64,000 nt of DNA. Source: Brugia malayi. Taxonomy: Eukaryota > Nematoda > Chromadorea > Rhabditida > Onchocercidae. Under the pieces are notes generated by a model. That model saw nothing but the letters and a program-made list of their open reading frames with translations. It searched no databases and was not told where the DNA came from. Position 1 is the first letter of the stretch; each line of letters starts with the position of its first letter. The stretch lies in NCBI RefSeq assembly GCF_000002995.4, contig NW_025062475.1:2046001-2110000 (forward strand), in the 5' to 3' direction. The translations under genes were made by a program, and so were the position numbers. This document shows positions 13,833 through 30,619 of the stretch, piece by piece.

Positions 13833-15409
13833 TTAACTGAAGCTTGTGCTACCACTGCTGCCAAATGATGTACACATACTATGATAACGAGTATTGTTGA
13901 AGGATGGTAAGGCTTCTTTACTTGAGCCAAGCTTTGCACTAGACTTCCGAATACGGGCAATATGCTTAGCAATAGCACACTGTTCACGCTTTTTTGTTTC
14001 ATCTCTGGAATTTGTAGTATTCATTGAGTCATTACTGTATACAGACAAATTTAGTATGGTTCGTTGTTTCAATTCATCAACTTTTGTTCTTACAGCACTT
14101 TTTATCATGACCATTTGACGTCGATATCCTAAAATAGTAACAATTTTATTTTCATAACTTTAATTTTCGCTGAATAATCAAAACATCGTAATATTTAGCA
14201 TTCACTGGTATTCATTAAAAAATGATCATCTAATGAAAAAAAAAAACGATCATCTAAGCATTTTCACAAAATATTAGGATTTTATATAAAAAGTAACGGC
14301 ATTGAAGAATACGAAAATTTAAGATCAAAATGGAAGATAGCATACCATTATTAGATTTCGTGGATAATGGAGTACTGGCTACTAACGAAGTGTTCCGGAA
14401 CTGTTCAACAGGACTGCTTTCGTCAAGATGATCATTAAATATTCGTTGTTTGCTTTCTCCAGTGTTCGGACTTTTGCTATTGCTAATGTTGATATTTTCA
14501 GTAATATTTTGCAAACTGAAATTTCCTTCCCGAAAAGAACTTATATTAGATTTGGAATTCTCCGTAAAGGCAAATCCATCGCCCATATTTTGTTGTTTTA
14601 ATGAAGCAGAAAAATCAATAGAACTGTCATTATTCTCCTCGATTTTTACCTCAGATTTAGGCCTTGGAGTATATTGAAAATAATTTTGCAGAGCTTCCTC
14701 AAAATCAGAATCAGATGAAATACTCATATCATCTATTTCATACTTCTTGCTTAACTGATCCAGTTCATCATTAGTTCCTTCACAATGAAAATAATGCTGC
14801 GATATTTCATTCTCTGCATCAGATTCCCTTCTGCTAGGATTATCATTAGCATTCCTAGCCGGTACCGGCAATTTATGAGGATCAGCTAAATAAATATAAG
14901 CAGTGGATACTGCTTCCGTATTGGAAAAATCAAGTTGCAACATTTCCAACTGGCGATAAATTTCTAAAACAAACAAAAAAAAAAGTTCAAAAGAAATAAG
15001 AAATTTACCTTATCTAGAAATAGTTGAAAATACACAATTCAATGTTTTGTCAAGTAATATTATATAGAAATGAAAGGCGCCATTGTATAAATATGAAATA
15101 TTATGGTGCTAAATAAAATAAAATACACACACAGGCAAAAGACGTACAACGGGCAAATATAAAGGGAAATGTTCGTTTAAGATATCAAACAATAAAAAAA
15201 ATATATGTTGCGAAGCGAGAATATATGCTAATACCTCAAGTAATGCCTGGCTTTTTCATTTCTAAAACGACCGGTAAATTAGAAACAATTATAATTTAAC
15301 AAACAAAAAAATTTTTACCATCAATGTTACTTGTTTCTTTCGTTGATGTGCCAAAATTCAGAGCTAAACGGATTAATTGAAAGAAACCGCGAAAAAAAGT
15401 TGGAATCAT
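13833..15409 (-). CDS. Hypothetical acidic Ser/Asn-rich protein, 334 aa, three exons
   Basis: Exons on the minus strand: 15409-15319, 14963-14346 and 14128-13833. Both junctions keep frame, with standard GT donors and TTTTAG acceptors, and the frame ends in TAA. The N-terminus (about 20 residues) is hydrophobic/aromatic (starts MIPTFFRGFFQL). The middle is acidic and rich in Ser, Asn and Glu, for example DDMSISSDSDFEEALQNYF around residue 130, and looks disordered. The C-terminal 95 residues are basic (RTKVDELKQRTILNLS, IARIRKSSAKLGSS) and could bind nucleic acid or a partner, but no catalytic motif is visible. A TTTCAG acceptor at 15475-15476 lies 65 nt before the ATG, with a short upstream frame between them. 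I do not recognise the family; it may be nematode-specific. Exon structure is well supported, function is unknown. Confidence 0.75.
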
Positions 15410-16500
15410 TTTTGCAGTAATACGTTGTTTATGTAACAATATATTTCGGTAATACTAGTCACCATAAATAGCACCTGAAATTTGTCAAATACCAATTCGA
15501 GTAATATTTAACTTTTGAGTGACCTATATTTGTAATTAATAAAGTAAAACATACTAATCTTTAATTGACAAAAGACTTAATTTGATTGATAAATAATTAA
15601 TAAAATTATTTGTAATTTACATTAATTTTTTTAAACAATAGAAAAAGAGAAGCAGATGGGCAGAAATAGAGATTAAATAGATTTGAAAAAACTAAATTTG
15701 AAAATAACTCTCTTTCCCTCCGCAAAAAAAAAGTTGGAAATTTCCCCCTGAAAAAATAAAAAAGAAAATAAACGAATAATTTCGCGCTGTTTACGCTACA
15801 AACTTCAATCATTCAAAGTATGCGAGAAGTCGAACTTTACAAAAGTCTAACGGATTTTGAACATTCTTAGCTGTTATCATTACTGATTAGATGGATGTGA
15901 CAGATGATAAGAAAGAGAGAGACTGGATGTTAAAATTAGAAATTCGAAAGTCAATCAGTAAATAAATAAGTTTAACCATGTAATAATTATCGATTAAGCA
16001 TTAATTAACACTGATAATGTTATGCATTTTTCATCTTTACTTCTGATGTATTACTCTGATAGTTTCGTTTTATTTCATTTTATTCATGAAAATGATTTTC
16101 ATTTTTGAACTATTTGGAGAGGTAAACTGTCATATACATATACTTTGTGTTAGCTTTTTCATACTCTCAAATGCATTATTTCTGTTTTGCAATTTTGCAC
16201 TCGTTATGAGCTTATGAATTGAAACATCTCAACACTATCAAATAACTTATGCCTTTTACATTCTTATCGTTGTTTCACCTTAAAAAAAGAAATGGGGAAG
16301 AAGACTTGCAAAGTTTAGTGGACGATCGTTCATTTTTGTCTTCTTTCTTCTGTTTTTATCTTTTTTATGAAATATTGGTGTTTACACTAACGAGTGTCAA
16401 TAAAACAAGTGTTAAGAAACGAAAAATTCTAGAAAAATTTATTAACAACTCATAAGTAACTTTTTTTTGTCCCAAAAACAATGAAATTTCTTTATCAATT
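15410..16500. other. Intergenic stretch between two minus-strand genes
   Basis: AT-rich with no convincing gene. It contains the probable 3' end of the arginyl-tRNA synthetase transcript: an AATAAA (TTTATT on the plus strand at 16438-16443) about 60 nt after the stop. Confidence 0.5.
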
Positions 16501-21761
<5,261 letters not shown>

Positions 21762-21778
21762 TATAGCACTTTATGTAT

Positions 21779-21781
21779 TCT
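21779..21781 (-). promoter_or_regulatory. Probable trans-splice acceptor for arginyl-tRNA synthetase
   Basis: On the minus strand GATTTTACAG precedes an 18-nt leader and the start codon at 21761. The stop codon of the upstream orphan frame (21790-21788) lies only 6 nt before the AG, inside the pyrimidine tract. Such a layout would suit a downstream gene in an operon. Confidence 0.5.
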
Positions 21782-21787
21782 GTAAAA

Positions 21788-21955
21788 TCATTTAATACCG
21801 CCTGGTGGATTCAAATGTTCCAAAACACATTCAAGATAATTTTGAGGATTTTGGATTCCGAAACGCTTCCATCTAGTTTCCACCGCCCTATAGATACTGC
21901 GAAGAATCAACAGTAAAGGAGATTCACTTCGATTATGCTCTTCACTCAATATGAA
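21788..21955 (-). CDS. Orphan C-terminal reading frame between RPB8 and arginyl-tRNA synthetase
   Basis: An open frame of about 55 codons ends ...YLECVLEHLNPPGGIK and stop. It has no internal Met, so it must be the last exon of something or not coding. The composition (ETRWKRFGIQNPQNYLE) looks protein-like, unlike the surrounding A/T sequence. A candidate acceptor (TTCTTCGCAG) lies inside it at about 21898-21899. A short possible exon at 22232-22257, flanked by TTTTAG and a perfect GTAAGT donor, does not join in frame. I could not find its start, and the family is not recognised. Confidence 0.35.
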   Translation of the reverse strand, partial: FILSEEHNRSESPLLLILRSIYRAVETRWKRFGIQNPQNYLECVLEHLNPPGGIK

Positions 21956-22292
21956 TCACAAAGGATTAAAAAAAATTGTAACACCATATGCTTGCTCATT
22001 AAAAGATATGTTTTGAGAATCACAAAATTTTTGCAAGGAACAGTATCAAAACAAAAACAAAAAAAAAAAATGTTCGCACAACAAAAACGACACAGTGAGA
22101 AATGCAGATTAATATGTACAAAACAAATATAGGAAGCATATCAATAACAATTAACAAAATATTTCAATAAAGCACAAACTGTATTTCCCAACAGTGTAAA
22201 GGATATACTCTGATAAAAACCAAACTTACTAGCTTCAGAAGCTCCCACCAAAAATCTAAAACCAGCTTATAAAAGGAAAAAACTATTACAAA

Positions 22293-23039
22293 CTAAAAGA
22301 CAACTTTCTTCATCAATAAATAAATGCCAGAATCAAGTTCGAAACCATGCAAATTATTCGCATCACCTTTTAACCGCATCAGCAGGCCACCAAATGACGC
22401 GTATGCTGCTAGAGTATTTGTTTCAGAACTCGATTCTTCTCCTTCAATTCTATATACTTTCCCAAACATTACATATTCGAATGGATCTAGTCGTGGATAA
22501 TGAGTCTGAAATTTGGACAGTAAACAATAAACCCTCAGTATTATTTCGACAAAAAGATTATGATGTCACCTATTTGCTCAATTCAACGAATTAAATTCTA
22601 AAATTAAACTATGTTCTCGGTTATTAAACAGAAGTGAAATGTCATACCTGATTATCGAATTCTCGTTCATCTGGTAGACCATCGTCACGCAGCGTTGTTG
22701 CCAGCAATAATCGGAATTTATCATTTAGATTCATTGGGTATCTGCAAAAACTGCCCAGTTTGTCATGATTTCATTTCATCATCCTCTGTTATTTTACTTT
22801 TACTTTATTCTTCAACATTCTGAATTTTAAGAATTTTTTCTAAATTTTTAGAAATTTTAAGAAAGTTACAGTTAAAATCAAGGAAGATGACCTTACAGTT
22901 GTGTGTTTACATCAAGGATGAGTTCCATTTTAAATGATTCACTGTCGCAGAATAGACGTGAAACACGATCAAATTTCTTCCCTTCCGGGTCAACATCTTT
23001 CACAAGGAACATATCATCGAATAATATACCCGTTGCCAT
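22293..23039 (-). CDS. rpb-8: RNA polymerase I/II/III subunit RPB8 (149 aa, three exons)
   Basis: Small shared subunit of all three nuclear RNA polymerases, with a single OB-type barrel. Minus-strand exons are 23039-22897, 22741-22648 and 22505-22293, with phases 2 and 0 at the junctions. The protein begins [20 protein letters not shown]. It contains [37 protein letters not shown], then the hallmark [19 protein letters not shown] and [19 protein letters not shown], and ends YLLMKKVVF. Length matches the human protein (150 residues). The start codon lies 3 nt after an acceptor. The gene is divergent from RFC3 and upstream of the orphan frame and arginyl-tRNA synthetase on the same strand. Confidence 0.98.
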
Positions 23040-23041
23040 CT

Positions 23042-23044
23042 CCT
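23042..23044 (-). promoter_or_regulatory. Probable trans-splice acceptor for RPB8
   Basis: On the minus strand GATTCCAG is followed by GAG and the ATG at 23039. The 3-nt leader is typical of spliced-leader trans-splicing in nematodes. Confidence 0.5.
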
Positions 23045-24000
23045 GGAATCATACACCAATAAGAGAAATAAGCCTACATGAATTTGATTAATGACACTAC
23101 TAGTTACTTCCAAAATCGCAAGTTGAAAAAAAGAATATAGACATTTATCTTATCCTTAACCCAAAAAAAAAATCACTAGAGATTGTTACGTTAAAATCCT
23201 AATTAGTAACAGCACACCACGAAACATTTCACAGACGTGACGTGACGTACGTGAACTCAACTAACTCCTACCACACCTAACCAGCCACTACAAGCAATCG
23301 CAAAGTGTACTTTACCAGCCGGCTCTGAATTGATACGCTGAAAATTACTAGCAGATATATTTCTTAAAGGAGTATGGACGGGAGGTTAGAGAGTAATAAA
23401 ATAGCATAGTAAACTGGGGCAGAATAGAAAAGTAAATTGGATGATATGAAGGTGGGAGATTTAAAAAATCATTCATTTACCTTACGTACGCGACACGTTG
23501 ATTCTTTTTTGACGTGAAGGCTTGCGTGAAGATTACGTAAGTCTGCATATTATTAGCTTAACTCATCATGTTAATTCATAATCAGTTTCTCGTATTTTCT
23601 TCCTTTTTTACCATTGTTTTTTTTCTTATTTGAATTCTACCTTTTCTAGAATATATTTAGTATAATTCACATTACAAAACGATTATTATTAAATAATCCT
23701 TTCATTGCTCCTATAGTCATATATCTTTCTTTATTGTACACTCTCACGTACTCTTTCCATCCCTTTTTTTTTCCTCTTTTTTAGTACATTTTTCCCTGCT
23801 TTTTTTTTTTCGTTAACTTCACTATCTTTGAATTAAGTTTTACTGTTAATTTTGCTACCTTTGAATTAAATTTTTTTTAGTGAATTAAATTTGAATTCGT
23901 TGCTAGAATATTCTTTCCAGTTAGTATTAGAATATTTGGATATTATTTTTAAGGAAGGTAATGATTAAGAGATAGTAAGTGAATTTTTTCTTTTTTTAAG
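23045..24000. promoter_or_regulatory. Divergent RPB8/RFC3 promoter region with ACGT clusters
   Basis: About 960 bp separate two genes transcribed away from each other. ACGT cores cluster at 23235-23252 (four in 18 bp) and again at 23484-23538 (four). Such cores are the centre of bZIP- and some bHLH-type sites. No coding signal is seen here. The factor is not identifiable from sequence alone. Confidence 0.45.
23999..24000 (+). promoter_or_regulatory. Probable trans-splice acceptor for RFC3
   Basis: TTTTTCTTTTTTTAAG ends at 24000, five bases before the ATG at 24006. Confidence 0.45.
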
Positions 24001-24005
24001 AAATA

Positions 24006-27000
24006 ATGGCGTTGTGGATAGATAAATATAGACCGCGAGAGCTGTCCGCTCTAACATATCATGTCAAACAAGCCAACGATCTCATTGAAATCGTCAAGGT
24101 AAGAATTTTCTCAATTATTTTGCCTTTTATCGTTCAACAAAATGAGAGATAGGAAAAAGACTGGAATTGGCAATGGAAGCATTAGAAAAAAGCGGTATAT
24201 AAATATGAGTGGAAACTAGTGATTTTTACTTTCATCCATTGTAAAGATCAGTTAATTGTAGTTTGCTAATTCGTTAGCGAAGGTTGTTATGTTTCACTAT
24301 ATATTTAAGGTTTATCTGTGTTTATCTGCAGTAATTCAGTCTCTTATCTCAATCCTTCCCGAGTGATTGCTCTTGTGCATAAGCATTTTTATGTACACGG
24401 ACTAACTTGTTGCATATCGAATATAAATAGCATTTCAATACACTTATAAAAAAAATGGTGAGAAGGTTAAGAATAATTCATGTCTTGTCTTTGGAGTTCA
24501 TCTGTAATTGGAAGATGACCAATGCTTGGATTTGTCATTTTTTGATTGTTGATTCATTGTTCTTACCATAATTTATGACTTTAAGGTTAGTGCATTAATC
24601 GATGATAAAGTTAGCGTTCAATTCATTATTTTAAAAAATAAATTGGTCTGGTAACAGGTTCTCTACAGCTATCCATAGCTACAAGTTTGGGAAATCCATA
24701 GTCAATCTGTGATTAATAGTTGAATGGGAATTATCAGCTGTATGATTGATTTTCGTTTTCCCGCAGCCAAAAGTGGACATATTATTAGAACATCCTCTAG
24801 TGACAGTGGGCATACATAGTAGAAGGGAAACATCTTTGAAAAGAGTGTTAGAAATTTTAATTTTAAAGAAACATAATTTCAGGCCGGTGATTTTCCACAT
24901 CTTCTTATATATGGCCCAAGTGGTGCGGGAAAAATGACTAGAATTTTTTGTATTTTGCGGGAACTTTATGGCAGTGGTGTGGAGAAATTACGAATGGATG
25001 CACGAAGTTTTCAGGCTCCATCTGGCAAGAAATTAGAAATACAGACTTTTAGCAGTAACTATCATGTTCAGCTTAGTCCTGGGTAAGTTACTTTGGAACT
25101 CCTTGTATTGAAATATAATGCAGTTTTTGCTATATTTTTTTCGACTAATAAAAAAATTTTCGAAGCACTTAAAAGAGAATTCATTGTTAATTGCGCACTT
25201 TTATTTAAACATTGACTTAAAAATTTTTGGCTTCTAGAGAAGTTGGTATCTACGACCGTATCGTTGTCCAGGAAATTGTCAAACAAATGGCACAGACGCA
25301 TCAAATTGTTACTGCAACGCAGCGAAATTTCAAGGGTCCAATGAAGTCTTAAATATTATTGCAAGATTTTGTGCTGTAACAGGGTTCAGTTACTTTTTTT
25401 TTAACAGCGGTACTTACCATCAATTATAAGAAATGATGTGTCGTGGTAATATGTTTCACTTACACATAAAAAAGAGATAGAGTAAGCTAACATCTGGGGA
25501 TTATACTGTGCTTATGTGCTCATGCCTATATAATTCGTTTTTGCAATTTCAACACACTAAATATTTTCGAGTTGAATCTAATTTATCTTCTAAATTTCGT
25601 ACTTTAAGTTTATTTATGTTGTAAAACTTTAAGTTTATTTTTGTTTTATCGTAAAAAAAGATTTTATATAGATTCAAAGTTCGTTTTTTAGTAGTAGTCT
25701 TAGTGGAAGCAGATCAATTAACTCGGGATGCACAAAACGCATTGCGTCGTACAATGGAGAAATATGCGCAAACATGTCGACTTATATTGTGTTGTGATTC
25801 AATCAGTAAAATTATTGATCCTTTGAAAAGTCGGTGTTTAGCGGTTCGTGTAGCTGCGCCTTCAGATGATGATGTAAGTTTTATACAAAAAGATAACTGT
25901 TTCTGAGATGATAATCATGTTTATATTCAAAGATTTTTATGTTTCAAATGTTTGCATGGACTAAACTTACGCTATTCAAAATTCATAACTTCAATTTGTA
26001 TGTTCAAGACTCGTAAAGCTCGGACCTTATTTCTTATGCATTGATTATCTCTTATATTAAAACTTTAAAAATATTGCATATTCAGTAGTTTACTGACTTT
26101 AAAATTTCATTCAGAGTTCAAATTTTCACTTCTAGGTGGCCAAAGCTGTTAGACATGTTTGCAAGCAGGAAAATGTTTCTGTTCCTGAAAGCATCATCGC
26201 TGCAGTTTTACAAAAAGCCAATGGTAATATGAGACGAGCTTTACTGATGATCGAAGCGGCAAAAGTACAGAAGTAATATTTAATTATTAATCGTATAATT
26301 GTATTTATACCTTGAAAATTTTTGGAAAAATTGTTACGTTTTCAGCTCAAAATCTCAAAATTTTGAAATGACTGCAGTTAGTTTATCTCTGTATTAATAC
26401 TGTGTTCCAGGTCATGTATTATTTCAGCTTTGTATGATCTTTTTGGAAAGAAATAATCATTGTTGGTGGATAATTAGACTTCTTATTTTCAGTTATCCAT
26501 TCAAAGAGAACCAAGAAATTCCTGATCCAGAATGGGAAATTTATTTGCGAGAAACGGCTAAAATGATGATACAGCAACAAAACCCTGAAAAGTTTGTCTT
26601 CAGTTACTTTAAAAGATTATCATGATCTTAAGCAATGACTCTTTCCTTTTGTCACTTTTTTATTTACATTTTTGCAGTCTTCTCAAAGTGCGTAATAGAT
26701 TTTACGAATGTATTGGACATTGCATACCTCCAAATGTCATTTTTATGGTATGTTTTTGTTATTCTCACATGTTCGAATTATATGGATTACTTTTGTTTTT
26801 TTATAAGTGAATCTTCTATTTGACTTATTACTCATTTGCTGTAAATATCGGTTGTATTTTATTGCTTAGCATTCTGATCTTTAAAATAAAATATTTTCAG
26901 AAATTACTGCACGAACTGTTAAAATCATGCAATGATAAAATCAAGGTGGAAGTGGTTGCTGCAGCAGCTGATTATGAACATCGCTTAACACGTGGTAGCA

Positions 27001-27086
27001 AAGCTATATTCCATCTTGAGGGTTTTGCTGCATCATTTATGGAAATCTATCACAGACATGAAAATGAGAATGCCATGGAGCATTAA
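24006..27086 (+). CDS. RFC3: Replication factor C subunit 3 (clamp loader, 354 aa, eight exons)
   Basis: AAA+ subunit of the clamp loader that places PCNA on DNA. Exons are 24006-24098, 24883-25082, 25238-25335, 25692-25873, 26136-26272, 26493-26591, 26678-26747 and 26901-27086. All phases agree. The protein starts [19 protein letters not shown]. It carries Walker A ([11 protein letters not shown]), the arginine-finger segment [19 protein letters not shown], sensor-type [19 protein letters not shown], and the C-terminal collar domain ending [11 protein letters not shown]. Length compares with 356 in human RFC3. The Walker B box is EADQ, close to the atypical box of this subunit. Exon 4 has a tandem TAGTAG acceptor that could add or drop one Val. 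It is divergent from RPB8. Confidence 0.97.
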
Positions 27087-28918
27087 TGAAGAGTCGGCAA
27101 ACTTTCCTGTAGACAGATTTTCTTTGACACTTAATAACTAGTTATAAATTTATATCTTTAGTATTTAATTTGTATTTTATATTATTTTTGCTGCATATTG
27201 TAGATCCAAAATAGAAAATAATGTTGAAAATCATTATCATACGATTCCTTATACTGAAATATTAGTGTTGTTATTTTTTCATGTCTTCTAATGGAAGTAT
27301 TAAGTAAACTATTGATATTTGTGGGAAAATTCTGTAATATGGTTGCTGAAGCAGTTTGACATATATTATCAATTGCTTTTTTAGGCTCTTATAATTGTTA
27401 GTATTACTATATTTTTGGTTTTTTCATGTTCTTCGATTTTGGTCCATACATATACAATTTTAGTGACAATCAGGTAATTTTCTTTAAAAATTAAAATATG
27501 TATATGTGCATAACGTGTTGCATATTTATTCCTTTCAGTTTGTCTTTCGCTTCTTATTTCTTACTTTCCGTAAATCATTTATATTAAAGATCTACGAAAT
27601 TGTGATCAGAGCAGTTTATCAAATGAGCGATGTACTATTTCAACATTCTAACCTGAATAATTTATACAAATATGGTGAAATTGAAGTTGCAATAATTTTA
27701 ATTGTTCACTGATCTTACTACTAAAATTCTTTTTTTTTTTTTTTCACTTCATCTTGTTAATTCAATATTTTGTTTTAAATTTAAATAAATATTTCATTTC
27801 ATTTCTTTTTTAATTTTAGAAGTATTTCACAGTAAATGTTGATTTGCATTCATTATGATAGATTAGTGTGCATCTGAACAAACATTCACTTTTCATTTGA
27901 AAATTTCTTTCATTTTTGCATTACTTCAAATTAGCCATAGCTTCCACTATTAATAAATACATGATCTTATTGATAATTAAGATTTATATTTATATTCTTT
28001 TTTTTTTTTTTCCTTTCCCGCTCTTCATATCAATATTGTTGTTGAATACTAATGAATTTGAAATTTTTTGGTCCCTCTTTTTTTCTTTCTTTTTTTTACA
28101 ATTTGCAATTCGAGAGAGATTCATATTTTTACCATTGATTTTTAATGAACAAGCATTGTGTACGCGGACCAAATAATAATTGCACATTTGGAAAACTTGC
28201 AATGGACGAGCAATTTTAGTTCTGTAGATTAATACTTGCGCATAAAGTATTTCTCTTCCATATGTTCAAATTTTCATTTCTTTTTTAAATTCCTCAAAAT
28301 TTTTCACAAAAAAAAAGAGAAAATCAAGAATTGACGATTTATGCTGTTTTTGCGTTTTTTTTTTTTTTTTTTTCAATTTCCAAAATATTTGAGCAATTTT
28401 TTTAATTCTATTATCTTAATTTCAGTATGCTTTATAAATATGCATACAGAATTGATAAAATTATATTTAAAAGATTAATCTTTTATTTCTATAGTAGGAA
28501 AAGAAGAAATAACATTATTTCATTTCTAATATAATATTTCAAAAAAATTTTTTTTCATTAAATTATTATCAAAGTTGAAAATATTCAATTGTAACAATTT
28601 TATACTTACTGCACCCAAAACAACAGCTAAATAATTAAATAACTTTTTTCCTTTAAACAGAAAAACATTGATAACAACAAAAACTAGTTCTGTTGCACAT
28701 TGATTCTATGTTTAAGCGCTCAAACATTCCTCATTCTTTTCATTTCGGAAAAGTTAATTCTCATCAATTATACCTCATTTTTATGCAAACATTGCAAATT
28801 TTAGGATTTGAATGTTAGCAAATTTTTAGTTGACAAATAATCACTATTGTTTATTGCATTGAAAGATGTAAAGATTAAAGTATTACGATTAATCTAGCAA
28901 AGATGTTTATCTTTCCAC

Positions 28919-28951
<33 letters not shown>

Positions 28952-30619
28952 GTGTGTGTATTGTTATTGTTATTATTATTATTATTATGAAATTGAGCAT
29001 AGTTTCGTGTAATTAATTGATTGATTTTATAATAAATCTTATAAAAAGTAATGATAAATTTTCTGCATTATGTAAATGCTTAATTTCTATAAATCCTTTT
29101 GACATTTAAACAAAATAATATAAACAAATTTATTCTAATACTTTTCTTTTCTTTTTTTTTTTAAATTTTAACTTTAACCAATATGTTTAGCAGATGTTAT
29201 TTTTATCTCTCTAATATTTTAACATTTTATTTTGAATATTCTTAACTTTTACCTATTTTTTTTTTTTCGAAGCATTCTTTAACCATTTTTTCTTTCAAAA
29301 TTTATTTATTGCTTTTTCGAGTTTAAATTTTAATTTCAAATAATCATTAATGTTTTCAATATGATTGAACGACTGATGATTGCCTTGTGCAATTTTCAAA
29401 AAATGATTCATAGACAATTTTTTTTCTTTTTTTTTTTTTTTTTTTTTTTTTGTAGAAAGGAAATGACGTTAGGCTACATTAGTTGTTATTCAGCTTCCTA
29501 TCGATAAGAAATATATTTTTCCAGAATTTTTTTTTTTTTCAAGTAATTTATATTTTCAAATTTTTAGCAATACTTTGATCTATTTAGACTAATCCAATTC
29601 GTAAACAATATTAATGATGATCGATGCACATATCTACTATTATTTATTATTTGTCATTATCAGTAATTATCAGTTATTATTATCATTACCATTATTATAT
29701 TACTGTTATCAATTATTATCAGCATAATTATTATTATCAAAGAATATCGATGTACATGAAAATTCTAAATTATTGTTTGGTTCATTTTTACTTGTAAAAA
29801 AATGACTTTCTATCGTCAATCATATATTTCTCATTAATGTCACATTGATTCTCTTCATTTCGCTATTTTATCTCTTTTTTTCTTTTCTTTTTTTTTTCTT
29901 TTTTTTAAATTAAAAAAATGCTGTCGAAAATGTAGAAAAGAGCACACAGAAAGATGAGAATATTCTTCATTATCTCTTAAGAGTTAACAAATTTATTTGA
30001 AAAACTTATTTGAATTTTTATTTTTGTCCTTTTTTTTTAAAGCAAATAGATGAAGAGAAAGATGAAATGTGAAATGTAATGTTTCTAGAAAGATTATAAA
30101 GAGGATTAGAATAATTTTTGAATATTAACAAATTCATTTTTCTTTAATGCTCAAATTTGAAAGTAATTTCAATTTGCATGGTAGCAATGAATAATTTTAA
30201 TTGTAAAAACTTTTTACACTCTTCTTTTTTCCTCTATCATTTCTCCGAAAAGTTTCTTTTTTTTTTTTTTTTTTTTTTAAATGAAATCAGTGATCTAAAA
30301 TTATTTTTTTTTTTTATTTTTTGTCTTTAAATTATTTTCAAATTTATCCGAGTATTATTTAAAAAAAGAGGATCATCGTACTTTCGAGAATAATTACATC
30401 TGAAATGATTAAACATTATCTTTTATTGTTAATTTACAATTCGAATATCATTAATTTTCTTTAGGCATTTTTTTTTTGTATGATTATTATTTACAAAATA
30501 ATGCTTTTATTTAAGAAAAAAGAATTATCATATGTAAATTTAATTTTAAAGGATATATCATATTGCTAGGACATTTCGAAAACGTTCAAAAGCACATTTG
30601 AAATTATCAATCAGTTGAA
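27087..30619. other. Intergenic, AT-rich with microsatellites
   Basis: It contains the 3' flank of RFC3, a (CT)n(TG)n(TTA)n compound microsatellite at 28921-28990 and degenerate TTA/TCA tracts at 29640-29760. Long T runs break up any frame. I see no gene. Confidence 0.6.

Noticed and set aside
16249..16455. 68-codon plus frame
   Set aside because: No splice partner or recognisable feature; it lies over the 3' flank of arginyl-tRNA synthetase.
22232..22257. Short exon between RPB8 and the orphan frame
   Set aside because: It has a good acceptor and a perfect donor but no ATG and no in-frame join to the orphan frame.
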